DNA of 64,000 bases, taken from Thamnaconus septentrionalis. Lineage: Eukaryota > Chordata > Actinopteri > Tetraodontiformes > Monacanthidae. The DNA lies in NCBI GenBank assembly GCA_009823395.1, contig CM020502.1, positions 15,270,444 through 15,334,443 of the forward strand. Direction: 5' to 3'. Positions 48,853 to 61,613 of this stretch are shown here, in pieces (the stretch's first letter is position 1; each line of letters starts with the position of its first letter). Under the pieces are notes generated by a model. It saw nothing but the letters and a program-made list of their open reading frames with translations, did not search any database and was not told the origin of the DNA. Position numbers and translations under genes: made by a program.

Positions 48853-49008
48853 GGAAGCGCATTGCTGCCACACTGGAAAAAACAAGGCTCAGTATCACGT
48901 TGAAACGTGAAAATTAGCACAAAATAACCCGATAGTTTCACCTTTTAATGTGATACAGAGCCCTGTTTTTTTTGTTTTTTTTTTCTAGTGTGGCAGCAAT
49001 GCGCTTCC
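48853..49008. mobile_element. Palindrome-bearing MITE, family B, copy 3
   Basis: 156 bp with nearly perfect long inverted ends: GGAAGCGCATTGCTGCCACA at left and TGTGGCAGCAATGCGCTTCC (without mismatch in the reverse complement to about 23 bp) at right. The interior is short and lacks the central GTTATAAC. Lies about 100 bp from copy 2. Confidence 0.8.
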
Positions 49009-49009
49009 G

Positions 49010-51700
49010 TAGCTAGCTAAATAAAAGAGGCGGGGGACTGAGCCAGTATACGGTGAGTCTTTTTTGCAAACGACTGCAAAGCTTGCTCAGCGATGCGGCA
49101 AACATTGGGAGATTGTCCGTGTGCAGCATGTTCACACGTGTTGGAAATTGGTATCTGAGTTTACAGAGTGAAACAGTCAGGAGCGAAACAAAGCAAAGGG
49201 CTGCATGGGCGACTGGCCATATCTTCTGTGCTGCCTATTAGTGACAAATGTACAGTACACATGGAGTGCAACACATGGCAATGACGCTCCCCCTCCAGCT
49301 TCTGCCCCGTGGCACTGAACAGCCAGTCTGACCTTTTTCTGTTTTTTTAAGACAATATACACTGTGTTGGCACTGTCCCGAGTCTTAAATGCAGCCAAAT
49401 GTGCGGATAAGATAGGAAAAGATCTGGAGTGCAACACTTTGTGGGTTGGGGTTAAAGCAACACGCTTGTGTTGCTTTAAGGCCTTTATGATTCTGAATTG
49501 GACGTGCTGCTTGGACGTGAGGATTTGCAAACAAAAAACAAATATCATGCTCAAGTGACGGGTGCAATATCGCCAAAATTTCAGTTCTGTTAGAAACTTT
49601 TTTTTTTCAGCTATATGGATGAATTCCCTTTCAGTGTATAAAGGTCTGTTTCAGTCTGTTTCAGCTGTATGGAGCAGCATGAAAGTACAATGACATATAC
49701 ATGACGTGTGAAGGCAAAATTAAAATTGTCTTCACGAGTCAAATTCATTTTACAATTTTATTCACTCACTTCAATTTTTCATACCTGTTGTGGCTGGGGG
49801 CATCTTATTAGGACATTACGTCTGTTATCCTCATTTTCTTGAAACAATATTATCTTAAATTGCTGCAAAATGCAAATATGTCAATATTTTATATGCTTAT
49901 AGTTTTATGACAGTGCCACAAACTTTCATGTCAAAACATAAAATTCATGTTGAACTACATCACAACAAAAAAAAAAACCTTGAAATGTTTTCCATTGTCC
50001 ATATACTAATGTATGTAATGTAATCAGTTCATTAATGTAATGGAATGTCCTGCGTGCTTCAGCAGCCTTTTCTATTGTAAGTTTTAATGACCTACATTAA
50101 CTTTTTGGGGGTTCTAAATTGGGTAAACTGTCGAGTAGAAAGTGTTTCTTCAACCTTAGAATAAATGTTACAATAGGTTAACACGATTGAGTGCATTTGT
50201 CTTCTGCTCTGAAAAGGGAACCACGGGTGAATAGAGGAACCTGAAGAGGAAAAGACACTTCAAGTCTTTAATCTCTCCAACAGTCTCCTGGAGTTTTCCT
50301 CAGAGCATCGGTTTGCGCCTTTAACGAATAGTATTTAAAACGTTGTGGGGCTGATTTATTTTTTTTTTTTTCATTTTAACTGCAAAGCCTTCGTCCAGTG
50401 GTGATGCTTTTTTCGTTTTTTAAACTCAAAAGAATTTCAACACATCGCAAGTCAAACATTTTCCCCCTGCTCACGAGTCTGGTGAAGACGAAGATGACTG
50501 ACGACTGTGCAGCTGAAAATGGTTTTCATGCGTCAGATAGCGAGGTTTTGGGCGGCTCACCTTCCGTCTTCGCCATGATTGTCTGTCCGTACCAAAGGAC
50601 CAATGGCTTGACATCTGGGCTCAAAAATCAAACTCACGCTTTCAATTTAACAGAACAAATTGGTGGGGGTTGTTGGAGCCTCAACTAAGAGGTACATGAA
50701 CAGCCAACACAAAATTATATATTCCACACACAGCGGTGCAGCTAATAAGGGAGGTATAAGGTGGCAGCGTTCCGGATCCAGGGTTGCCATGACCACTAAA
50801 AGCAGTGAACGCCACGCCGAGAATGGAAAATTGCTATTCTGCACCGACCACTGTTATTTCCAGAACAGAATGTTGCCTAGAGTGAAGACATGGCGTTAGC
50901 CTAGAGAGCTAGTGGTCATCCAAATCCATCGATTAAAGTATTGTGACCGCCGTTAAAGTCGCGATGGATGAAAACGCACTGGAGGCTAAAGAGAGCACAG
51001 CGAGCCTCCGTTATGAATCATACCTGCTGGTCTTTACAGCCTCATCACCCGTGATTAGTCACATTGCTGGCATTGACGTCGCGCTGTGTACCGGTTCAAG
51101 CTGTTGACTCTGATCAGCCTAGGACACATAGAAAATGGCAAGCTGTCTGAATGCTGCAGGCTGCCAAACGGCAGAGCCAGGCAGCTGGCAAGGCACTGGC
51201 ACGCAGTCAGTCAGCCTTTAGTGGTTGGAGGTCCATTTGCAGGAAATGGTGGAAATGCTGCGACTGGTGCCATCCAGGAAAGCATTGAATTTATTTAAAG
51301 GACCCACTGGATCAAACACTTTGGCACAAGTGAAGAGGCATCGGCATCTATGTGCAATCGGCATCTATGTGCTTCTTCTTTTTTTTGGCCTGACTGAAAC
51401 ATTAAAAAGATTAAATTAATCAAAGTGTTTCCAACTTAAATGGCGGGAATAGGACATGATTGATTTTGCAGGAAATATGTTTAAAATAGTTTAGGCTATA
51501 TATGAAGTCAAGTCACGTTTCCTTGTGAATGTTGTTACTGCAGTGACCTACTTTCCTCCATGATAAAATCTCATCTTTGTTAGGTTGCCGTTTTCTTTTC
51601 GGAGGCTAAGATTATCTTCTCTGTATCGATTAAAGCTGACAAGGGAAGGCAGGGAAGAACTATTGAAAAGTCATTATACCTCCAGTGAACAATATCTTTT
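49010..51700. other. Non-coding, nothing recognised
   Basis: A+T-rich upstream flank of grin2d with no recognisable gene or element ends. A non-coding first exon could hide here. Confidence 0.4.
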
Positions 51701-51903
51701 TATTTATTTATTTATTTATTAACTCTCCAAAGCCCGGCTCACCGTGACAGTAGTTGCAAAAGTTGATGGGTTGTTTTCATTGATCAGTTGCACATAGTAA
51801 AAATATATTAATATGTTTATATATCTATATTTGTGAGTGTTTGTGCATGTATTTTTTTCATGCACATGAAGGTATTTATGCAAAGAGACTTAATTTTGCA
51901 TAA

Positions 51904-52038
51904 AGTCCCTGCGATGAACTGGCGACTTGTCCAGGGTGCACCCTGCCTTCGCCCTAAGACAGCTGGAATAGGCTGCAGCAGACCCCCGTGACCCTGAATA
52001 GGAGTAAGCGGGTATAGAAGATGAATGAATTGATGAAT
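51904..52038 (+). mobile_element. SINE 3' half (plus)
   Basis: CCCTGCGATGAACTGGCGAC, GTCCAGGGTGCACCCTGCC, TAGGCTGCAGCAGACCCCCG, then GATGAATGAATTGATGAAT tail. The head with A and B boxes is missing (5' truncated, as usual for retroposons). Confidence 0.65.
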
Positions 52039-53769
52039 CACTTAATTTCTCTGTATCCAGAGTAATAAAATCCAATGGCTTTTTGCTTTCAAAATCAGAA
52101 TAAGAAATGTCTTTGGTATAAAATTCCACTCTTCCCGTTTCTCGCCCAATCGTTGCCCTAAATTTGCTGGAGATGAGAAAATTTCAAATTAACGTTTTCA
52201 AAATGAATTGCGTAAATTGAAACTTGGAAGGCAGTTCCGACGTCTAACTGCCCTTCATTTATCATCAATCACCAGATGCAAGGCTGCGTTTCAATCAAAG
52301 TGTGTTTGAAATAACTGCCTAAAGTCTTTTGATTATATGTCACTCCATTTTCCATCCCCAGATCACTTCAAACCGTCCGGTCATTCCTCCATACACGCCT
52401 GCAGATCTGACATATGATCAAAGAGGTTCATTTAAAGTACAAAAGAACAGCACATACCTAGAATGCCGACCTGTTATTTTACGTGCTATGTGAACCATTT
52501 TGTGTCACAACCTTCATGCCGACCTAGTTTTTTTTTTTTTTTTTTTTGTCCTGGGCTGATTGACACACCTGCTCCCAGTCTGCAATCTACACACCTGTAG
52601 CTCATCCCATGCAATCAGCTCCAGCTCTCTAACAGCTTCTCATTTGGATAACTTCTTTCAGAGTGCCTTTTTAAAGCCACCCTAACTCAGCTTCTGCTCC
52701 CTTTGACAGCGAACATGCAACACACCTCCTCGCGAGCGCCTCCATTATGCTACCGTTATCCTGCACAATGTTATTCTTATGTTCTGGTTCTGTGGGGTTG
52801 GTTCTCGATGGCTCGTGAAGGGCAGGGAGCTGCTCTTCCTGCGCAGGCCTCTCATGCAAGCGCGTGAGAGAGGGAGTTCTCAAACCAAACCTGGGCTGGC
52901 CTTCCCGCCTCAGGCTTTCCACGCAAATGCATGGAAAGGGCAGGGGACCCCAAACAGAACCATACTGCCAAATGTAACTTGTGCCACTGTGCAAATAAAA
53001 TGTTAATTTTGACAAAATGATCCTGGCTGAACTTTTGTGTTTTAGAACAAATATAATGTTGAGAACACTGATGTAAATGCATTTAAAATATCACTGAAAG
53101 TTTTTTTTTTTTTTTTGGGGGGGGCATGGATTCCAGTAAAATACTGCTAATAGCTGTCAATTTTTTTCGGATCGAGATTAATCTTACTTTCCTTAGTTAA
53201 CTGCGATTAATCACGTTTTGATTTGCATGTTTAAAAGTAGTTATTTTGCCTTTAAACACGGCTAATGTTAGAAGGAAGCACTGCTGAAATGTCGGGTTAT
53301 GGCTTGAGGACGTGACTATGGGTGAATGGAAGGGGAAAAAGCTTTGTGATTAAAATGTGATTTCGTGAAAATTGCTATTTATGCCTCGTATTTAATCTCA
53401 TCGCGATTAACGTGTTAATGCTGACAGCCTTGATTATAACGCATTACATGCAGTACATGCATATTTAAGTTACAATATCAGAGGATCTCTGCAATTTCTG
53501 CCTTCAGCAACACTGGAAAGAAAGAAGATATGATCGTATGTGCTGACCATTAAAAGGACACTTAAGATTCCTACAGGTGATTCAAGTAACTACAATCACT
53601 GCGACGGTAGACTGGAAGAGCAAAGAAATACTGCCAAGTATCAAACACTGTATGTGTTGAGAGTCCTTTATGTTCCCTCAGTGGGAAACCACACCTGTAC
53701 ATTTCACAGTGGAAATGTCACTGCTCTTATATGTCGATGCGTCCATGAAATGAAGTGGTGGTCTGTGAG
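52039..53769. other. Non-coding, with homopolymers
   Basis: T-runs at about 52530-52547 and 53101-53116 followed by a G-run. No gene recognised. Confidence 0.4.
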
Positions 53770-54106
53770 GGTCATGGTCTGTTTTAGTGTCTCCTGTTTC
53801 ATTTCAACAGTCTTGTCTCCCCATGTTTTTTCTATATTTTACTTCCTGTTTTCCCACATTGTTTGCCCTATGATTTTCACTTGTGCTCCCCTGACCTCTT
53901 GTATAAAAAGCCACGCTCTCCCTTTGTCTGTGTTTGTTTTCTTGTTTTACCTTGTGTGTCTTATCTGCTTTTGTCTCTGCTGTCTGTATCTCCGAGTCTT
54001 TGAGTTTGTTTCAGTTTTGTTTCCTTTTAAGTTTGACTCTCCCATTTTGTTTTTTGTTTATTTTTGTTTTATTTTCTTCTCAAATAAAGAGACCATTTGG
54101 AATGAC
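53770..54106 (+). mobile_element. Solo-LTR-like element B
   Basis: Starts GTCATGGTCTG like the copy at 20504. T/C-rich, with TATAAAAA at 53902-53909 and AATAAA at 54083-54088 in the order expected for a U3-R-U5 LTR promoter and polyadenylation site. It creates a 189-codon frame (53540-54109) that is not a gene. Confidence 0.5.
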
Positions 54107-54109
54107 TAA

Positions 54110-56110
54110 GAAAAAATATTTTAGGGATTTTATCTGCAGCAGTAGCTGGTCCTGCGGCTGCACACTTCTCAGTGTAGGTTAGAAGGACTTGGCTTCCAGT
54201 CAGCTGCAAAATGCAGTGATTTACACCACCGTTGTGCTGCCCTCTCTCCACTCAGAAACAAGTTAGCCGAGTGTGACTAAAGTGAGAGCGAGCAAGATTT
54301 GAGGGTGGTTGGCGGATGTTGGTTTCCTTACAATTAAACCCTATTTTCATGGTTTGTTGGGCTGCCGTTTGCAACAAACCACGATTACTCTCCCGCCTGA
54401 CAAGGGAGACGGAAGGCAGCAGGAGCAGAGAGAGCGTGAACAAAGCGTTGAATCGGAGCAATAAAGCATCACTTTCACATGGCTCCACTGCTGCTCTGGA
54501 GAACAAAACAATCCTGCAGGAAGGTGTCGCCTTGTTTGACTCTGCCAACGCACTTTATCGAGCGCATCAACGTGTCGCCTGGCCCACTTTAGGTGCATTT
54601 ATTGAGAGTGAAAGAGCGCGACAGGACTAACGATCAACTCTTCACTTTATCGCCAAAAACTGAAGGTTCGTATTTCACAGGCGGCGCGGGCTTACAAAGA
54701 CGACAGGGCGCAAAAGGAACACGAAGCTGAGAAAATGTGTCAAAATCTGAATGCAAATGAGGACGTTGTTGGGAAAATACAAGATGCATCGTGCGGAAAC
54801 AGCTGCCAGAGGGAGGGAACCAGCGGATGGTGTGAACGCGCCTGCTTCTGCTGCGAGTTTAGCAGCGTTTGCTGCGATGCCGAGACGGCTTCCCTCCCTT
54901 CCCCTTCTCTTTTCATTGCGTGAAGGCTGCTAATGCATGATTGATCACCAGTCAGTCTGGGTTCGGGGGCTGGGGGTGGGGGTTCCGCCAGACCTCGCAC
55001 TGTTTGAAACATCCGCAGGGGTTGAGAAAAAGCAAATCCTTTTGCCCAAACGGTGGAAAGTCGTCCCTCAAAACACCTCAGATCCACTGTGCAAACCAGC
55101 TCGCAGCAGAGCTTCACTGGTGCGAACGGGCCTACATGCACGTGCAGACTCTGTTTTTCTTTTTTTTTTTTGGTTTTTGTTATTAGTTATTTGCTATGTG
55201 TTGCAAAGTGTGCATAGCCGGGGCTGTGTGGACTGCAGGGCTGTAGCTTTCTAAGGTGCAGGGAGGCACTCGGTCGGCCGGAGATCAATCCTCTTCAATT
55301 TAGGTCATCTCACCCACATAGCCTGACGTGCACGTCCCTGGGAGCTCTGGAGCCTCCTGCACTGGAGGCAGAGCGCGAGGCCCCCTCCCCTGCGTATTAA
55401 TTACATCTGCTTACGGTGCCCTGGGGTTTAATGCAACTCCAAGTTGTTTGTCTTTTTTATGTTGTTTAATGAAACTTTGCTGCTCTCGCGGCCATTTGAA
55501 GCCCGACACAGTGCCGCAACGCTGCAGATGGAGCTTTACTGCGCTGTGGCCACTATAGAATAACCGTTCACGCTTTGATGTTTAAAAAGACATTGCTGTG
55601 GAACTGTGGCAAGGGCTCCAAATCGACGGGCTTTGCCTTGTACGAGCTATCCTGTTTGATAGTTTTGCCCACTTGGCAGTTAGCCTGTCACATCTGCGGA
55701 CTGCCAGGACGAGAGGACGACTTGAAGAAGCTTAGATGACTTTCACACTCTTCAGTTGAGCTACCTTCCTGAATGGGTGACTTCAGACGGACAAACCTCA
55801 TGCCCCTCCAGACACTGGGGGAAATCACCATCATCACCGTTACTGTTTATAATTAAAGTTAGGGAGCATTAGTTTTATGAATAAATCTGGAGTTGTGTGG
55901 GGTTTTTTATTTGTTAAAAAATATATTGTCATTTAAACAGATGGCACTTAAAATCCTGCTTTTCTACACTTGTTAAAGTGGTGAAAACAATAACGCATCT
56001 GCGAATTACCCAGCCAATGCTTCAGTAGCGCCACCAGGTGGACAAAAATGTAAGTTTTGGTTTATTTCATGTTCAAATGTATTTGGATGTTACTTAGTTA
56101 TTCAAAGAAA
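54110..56110. other. Non-coding, nothing recognised
   Basis: Frames at 54252-54630 and 54740-55254 have no domain likeness on either strand. CpG content is slightly higher than the flanks around 54490-54860. Confidence 0.35.
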
Positions 56111-56112
56111 AT

Positions 56113-56178
56113 ACCCGCTTATTCCAATTCAGGGTCACGGGGTCTGCTGGAGAACCACTGCGCCACCGTGTCGCCCGG
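56113..56178 (-). mobile_element. SINE head-to-tail deletion remnant (minus)
   Basis: On the minus strand GGGCGACACGGTGGCGCAGT (A-box head) is joined directly to CTCCAGCAGACCCCGTGACC...AGCGGGTAT (tail), with the whole body, B box included, missing. Confidence 0.55.
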
Positions 56179-56837
56179 AACTGTTACTTGTTATTTATAT
56201 TTAACTACAATGAAGATGATGCTTATTCATCATTATTTTGACTCTGGTACTCAACTTTCTCCACTTGCACTGTATACAGTCAGCAGTGCAATTCCACTGG
56301 ACATATCACAACAGCAACAAAGATATTCCGTTGTATTGTATTTGCAGCTCAAAATGGTGGACTAAGCAAACAAAAAAAAGTAAATAAAAAAAAAAAATTC
56401 TGCACTGCTCATAAAAGAGTTTATTTTCAATTCATTCCCAGGCAACATGTGGCGACACGCAGCAGTGCGAGAAGGAGAGAATCAGCTGCTCCATCGCCTC
56501 AGAAGATGCGAGGGCTGCATGTGCGCCGACCCGCCGCTGCCTTCAGCTGATTTGCCCACAGCTGCAGGACGCGGCCGTGTATCTCTCTTCCACTCTCACC
56601 CTTTCGCGTTTTGCTCACTTCCTTCACTGCAGCCCCGCTTCCCGAGACCTCTGCCTGCTCCTCTTCTCCCGCCCCGTTTCCTCCCCTGCTTCCCCATCTT
56701 CATCCCATTCCCCTCCGCTACTCTTCCTCTCCTGTGGGCCATCAGAATCCATTACTGGCTGGGCTGATTCATGACCCGGTCCCACATCGTCGGAAAGCAC
56801 AGAGGCACGCCTATAAATCTGCCGCCATGCGCTGCCA

Positions 56838-56860
56838 CACACACACACACACACACACAT
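56838..56860. repeat. (AC)n microsatellite
   Basis: About 11 AC units. Confidence 0.9.
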
Positions 56861-57406
56861 GGAAACACACATGCATGCATGCATACATGCATCCGTCCCA
56901 AGAACGCACCTGCATGCACAGGCTGCATATCAAAGGCAAAGATAAACGAGCGCAGTCGTGAAGCACAATGCACACTAACACTAATAATACACACATGTGC
57001 GCGCACACACACACACACACGCGGCTCACATGGGCTCATGCAGAAGCCCTCAGCTGTGTGCACAGCCCTGTGAACCATCATTACAGGCAGCGACCTGCTG
57101 TGTGTCCTGTTCTGTACATCTGCAGCAAATGACTGCTGGCTTCATAACGAGTGCAAGAGGCTGAAGGTCCCTTAACTGGACAGTACACACACTCTGCAAA
57201 TAATGGTTGTGTGTGTGTGTGTGTGTGAGTGTGTGATGGATATCGACTGAATCGTTTTTGGAAATCAGCTGTGCAGATCTGTTCTGGTCGTCGTCTTGAC
57301 TGCTCAGCCGCCAGCGACCAGTCGGAGCGTCACTCCGTCTCATAGCTCTTTCATGTTCTGCGCGTGCCATTTGAATCCATATGTCGCCCCCCTTTGCGTT
57401 TCCATG

Positions 57407-57800
57407 TACAGTGGTGGAAAAAGATGGTGAAAAAAAAAACATCCTTAAAATTTCAAAACTCAATCCCATTTATTGCCATTAAATATTTGCGAGAATTTTT
57501 CTGTGAGTGTTTCCAAATGTTTGGCTGCATCACAAGCACATAAATACATATGCATTATTTTGTATATTGTTAATAAGACAAAACAACAAACTCTATTCTT
57601 GTAGTTCTTGTACTCTGGATGTGTTGCAAGTGACGTCATCTCACTGGAACATCCAGTTCTGGGGTGGATGGAGCAGTGCACGTGCAGCATGTGGGTAAAT
57701 GTTGGTGACTGCATGAGAATGAACTGAGCTTGCAGACGTAATTCTTACAGTATAATCACAAATGCATGGGGTGTCCAAAGCCCATTTTTCCACCACTGTA
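57407..57800. mobile_element. Tc1-like MITE with perfect 16-bp ends
   Basis: Left end TACAGTGGTGGAAAAA, right end TTTTTCCACCACTGTA: identical 16-bp inverted repeats beginning with TA. Length 394 bp. The interior has no transposase frame. Contains a (GT) run just outside the left part (57209-57230). Perfect ends suggest a fairly recent insertion compared with the other elements. Confidence 0.75.
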
Positions 57801-58254
57801 TATAAATAATTAATATGTATTAATCAGGACGTCATTTTAATTGTGGAAAATTAAAAGCTCTCGTGTGTCAATGTAACATCACTGGATTATTATTTGTCTG
57901 GAAGAGCCTTGGAATAAAAAACAAAAATAAAAAAAATCCTGTCGTGTTTAATCTTCTTGTCCTGCTAAATATAATTCAATGTGAGCGACATTGTCAGGAC
58001 ACACAAAGGTGCGGTTGTCGTCCTTGACAGTGCCGCTCACACACATGCAGGACCCACTTCTGTGCCTGTGGGCGTCTTCGTGATGAGACCAACAATGAAG
58101 TGGAAATCTCCACTGAATCCAGCTTTTCCATTGAGAAATTTTGGCTTCTGTTCCGAGTTCATTGCCGTTTCAGAGAACGACGGAAAGGTGTCTCTAGTTT
58201 TTTCCTCACGCCGGCGTGACTCTGTGCAGCTGCAGCAGAGTGTTCTGAATGGAC

Positions 58255-58411
<157 letters not shown>

Positions 58412-59517
58412 CGTGTAATAAATGGTTTTTAATTAAGGCCTCTTTACATCAAGATGCTCCAGTAAACCTCCTCATTTTGTGGCTGCCTGCTCCTCGTCAC
58501 AACTTACGGGAAAACCCCGGCGTCTTTAATTGTGTTCCTTCCAGCTCCGCGCTCCCGTCGCTGGTGGGAAGTCAAAACGTGCGCAACTGGAGTGCGACAG
58601 GAGTGCAGCAGGAGTGATTTTTTTTTTTCTTTTTCATTTTGGTTACTTTTGTTGAAAATTAGAGCAAATGTGATGGAAGCGAGCCGTCGTTTCTCATCTG
58701 AAGGTCAGTCGCCTGTCACCGCCTCACGTGCGCGTCGTAATTTACACGTGCGCTGACCTCTGGAGTGTGACAAAAGACGGCAGTATGTTCTGCTCTTTTC
58801 AAAGATCGGCAGGTTTTCGGGAGTGTGGGAGTGCAGCAGCGAGCGGCTTCATCCAAAAGTGTGAATGAAGTGAGCACCGGGACGACGGCCAATCAGAGGC
58901 CTCGGCTGGTAACGCAGGAACGCAACGTGCATCGTCCTGTTCCATATACACACACAAACACACAAATGCACAAATACTTCATTTGTGATTTTGTTGCCTT
59001 CACTGCCCTCCGTTACACTCATTCTTTTCCTTCACTTCTCTAATTAACCCCGCCCGCTCTCCACTGCTCGCCCTCAGGCTTGTGCAAATACGCGCAAAAG
59101 CTCAACAGCACACACACTCACACACGCACACACACAAATTTAGCCTCCATCTCTGCTCATGTCAATCTGTCGTATTTTGCGTGGTCCGCTGTTTCACCAC
59201 AGGTGAAGGGGATTGGTGGTGGAGGGGATCCAAAAAGGAAAGGGTAAAAAAACTGTGTTCTTTCATTTCCACAGTGAAGACAACGTGTGGCACATCTGAA
59301 CATTGTTCATCTGCAGCAGACCACTGCACTTTGGCCTGTCAGCAGGAGTCTCATCCATTTCACTTTTTTCAAATTTTTTTTTAAATTAAATTATAATCCT
59401 CAATTTACTCTTGTTGAAGTCACCAAGTAGGTTATGATAGTTACCAGCAAAGGAATAAATATGAAGAACCAAATGTTGGACTTGGAAATTCACAAACTCC
59501 AAGCTGTGTTGTGCTTC

Positions 59518-59541
59518 AAAAAAAAAAAAAAAAAAAAAAAA
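59518..59541. repeat. Poly-A tract
   Basis: Long A-run; possibly the tail of a decayed retroposon but no body recognised. Confidence 0.7.
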
Positions 59542-60120
59542 CATGAACTCATCTATCATCTTCCATCCTTTCAATCTCTTCTTCACGAGGGCTCTTTCAC
59601 CACTTCTGTCTCCTCTGTCCTCCACATGTATTCTAGGGATTGCAACATCCCTTCGAGATGATGTGCCAAAATCAATTTTGGGGTCACAGCCACGAGAGCG
59701 GAGGACACAAGCAGGGAAGAGACGAGTGAAATGAAAAGTGCAGCTTTCTCCACGAGTGGGGAGCGAGAAATAAAGACAAACATAAAAGAACAAGTTCACT
59801 GACTGGTGGTGATACAGGTTAGAAAACACCGCCCTAATTAATACCTTGAGTGCATTACAGAAAATTGGGTGTAATTAGGTGTTCGATTTTTTTTTTTCTT
59901 TTTCTTGAAAACTTACTGCACTCCAAAGGGTAATTCGTAAATCCTTAAAATTTCATTAGGCAAACAAAAGGTTGTTTATCTTGATTTTAATATTCCTCCA
60001 AAGTCTCACAAAGACAAAATGTGCTGCCATTTCGCAAATGGAATTAGTCAAATGTTATTGAATGCGGCACCCATTCGTTTATGCATTCATCTTCCAAACA
60101 CATTTTTTCCATCTGCACTC

Positions 60121-60242
60121 CTGCTGGAGTCCCTCCCAGCTGTCATAGGGCGAAGGCAGGGTGACACCCTGGACAAGTCGCCAGGTCATCGCAAGGCCAC
60201 ATTGAAAGACAAACACAGAGAGACAACCATTCACACGCAGTA
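60121..60242 (-). mobile_element. SINE copy interrupted by a MITE, 3' part (minus)
   Basis: Reverse of the SINE 3' body: CTGGAGTCCCTCCCAGCTGT, GGTGACACCCTGGACAAGTC and AACCATTCACACGCAG. It stops at the left edge of the MITE at 60243; the other SINE part resumes at 60704. Confidence 0.7.
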
Positions 60243-60703
60243 GCTGCATTTCCATGAAGGTTTTTGGCAAAAAAATTCTAAAATGTGGACAAAGTACAAT
60301 TGCGATTTGCAGGTGTTTCCATTGAATGGTGTGAAGCGCATAAGTCGTTTGCTTTTGTTTGTTTGCTGTCCAGAATGGAAGTTATATTTTTCTCTTTGAT
60401 TACTTATAAAAAAATATTCCATCTCCTCCTCCGTCCAATCATAACGCGCCATTTTCACTTGAAGTGAACTGGTCACGTGACCACCGTACATCACGTCCAC
60501 TGACGTGTAAATGCCAAAAAAGTGTTTCCATGACATTTTTTCGATATACCTCGAAATGGATACGTCTGGAACAACCACATCATGAGAGCGTCAAAACCCT
60601 TCAGCCACATTTAAGAGGTTTTTCCAAATTTAGCTGTTTCCATCACCAGTTTTTATTGCCATATTTAGGTTTTGCATAATTCTAGGGGTCATGGAAACGC
60701 AGC
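60243..60703 (+). mobile_element. TA-flanked MITE, family A, copy 5 (full length, inside a SINE)
   Basis: Starts GCTGCATTTCCAT and ends ATGGAAACGCAGC, flanked by TA on both sides (60241-60242, 60704-60705). The minus-strand frame (MARYDWTEEEMEYFF) shifts frame in the T-run after TEEEMEYF. Surrounded by two parts of the same SINE. Confidence 0.8.
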
Positions 60704-60875
60704 TAAAGACAACTGGATGCATGTTTTTGGGCTGCGGGAGGAAGCCGGAGAACCCGGCAGGAACCCACGCAGACACGGGGAGAACATGCAAACCCCACAG
60801 AGAAAGGGCTCGGGATCGAACTCGCAACCTTCTTGCTATGAGGCGACAGTGCTCATCACTGCACCACCATGTCGA
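60704..60875 (-). mobile_element. SINE copy interrupted by a MITE, 5' part (minus)
   Basis: Continues the SINE at 60121 after the MITE: CATGTTTTTGGGCTGCGGGA, GAACCCACGCAGACACGGGG, the B box as GGGATCGAACTCGC (reverse) and the head GCACTGTCGCC region as CACTGCACCACCATGTCG. Together a near-full SINE. Confidence 0.7.
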
Positions 60876-61004
60876 ACAGAGCATCCAGTGGTCAAAATCT
60901 GGAATTCAGTGGTCATTGCTGCTTCTCTGTCTCACCGAGCAAGGCATGGTGAAATTTTGAAATTACTTTTGTTCTCATAGTGAACAGAATGCCTTTGCTG
61001 CAGT

Positions 61005-61010
61005 GCTCTC

Positions 61011-61060
<50 letters not shown>

Positions 61061-61062
61061 TC
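61005..61062. repeat. (TC)n microsatellite
   Basis: About 28 TC units with one interruption. Confidence 0.97.
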
Positions 61063-61613
61063 GATTCCTTAACAAATATAGTGTCTTCTTCATCAGCATG
61101 GATAATGGTGATGCCAATGACAGGTCCAGATCCAGAGATTCAGAAACCTGGAGAAGCACAAAAATACAGGATTCCTGCCTTGGCACATCTCTGTGCATGT
61201 AGAGAGGATTGTTTTTCCTTTCCACGCTTTTCTCAGAAATAGGCTTGGTGGACAACTGACATCTGGTAGCCCCCTCCCTCCCCTGCGTGACTGTTGTTTT
61301 TCAATTTATTGCCAGGTGTTAAGTTAAGGGGGGGCTCACAGCCTTGAAGAACTTCAACGTAAAGAGCTGGAAAATAATTGTATTCAGGATTCCAATTTCC
61401 AGCGATGCCCATGATCTCAACGGACATCATATTTAAAGTGCTTGGTTCAGTGAGAAACAATGATGACTTGAGGTTTCCTAATTGATCCTCATGCTGGATT
61501 TCTGCAGTCTTCCGAGTTGGAATGAATGACTGTGCCTTTATGACGTAGACCAGTTCCTATTTTACTGTGTTGGAATAGTAGAAGGTTCATCGTGTGATTT
61601 GAGGTTGTCCAAG

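Noticed and set aside
53540..54109. 189-codon hydrophobic plus-strand frame
   Set aside because: T-rich LTR-like repeat translated; hydrophobicity comes from T-rich codons, and the related copy at 20504 is not open in the same way.
54316..54630. Possible neighbour gene exon (104 codons)
   Set aside because: No recognisable domain, no convincing splice signals, and an equally open frame on the other strand.
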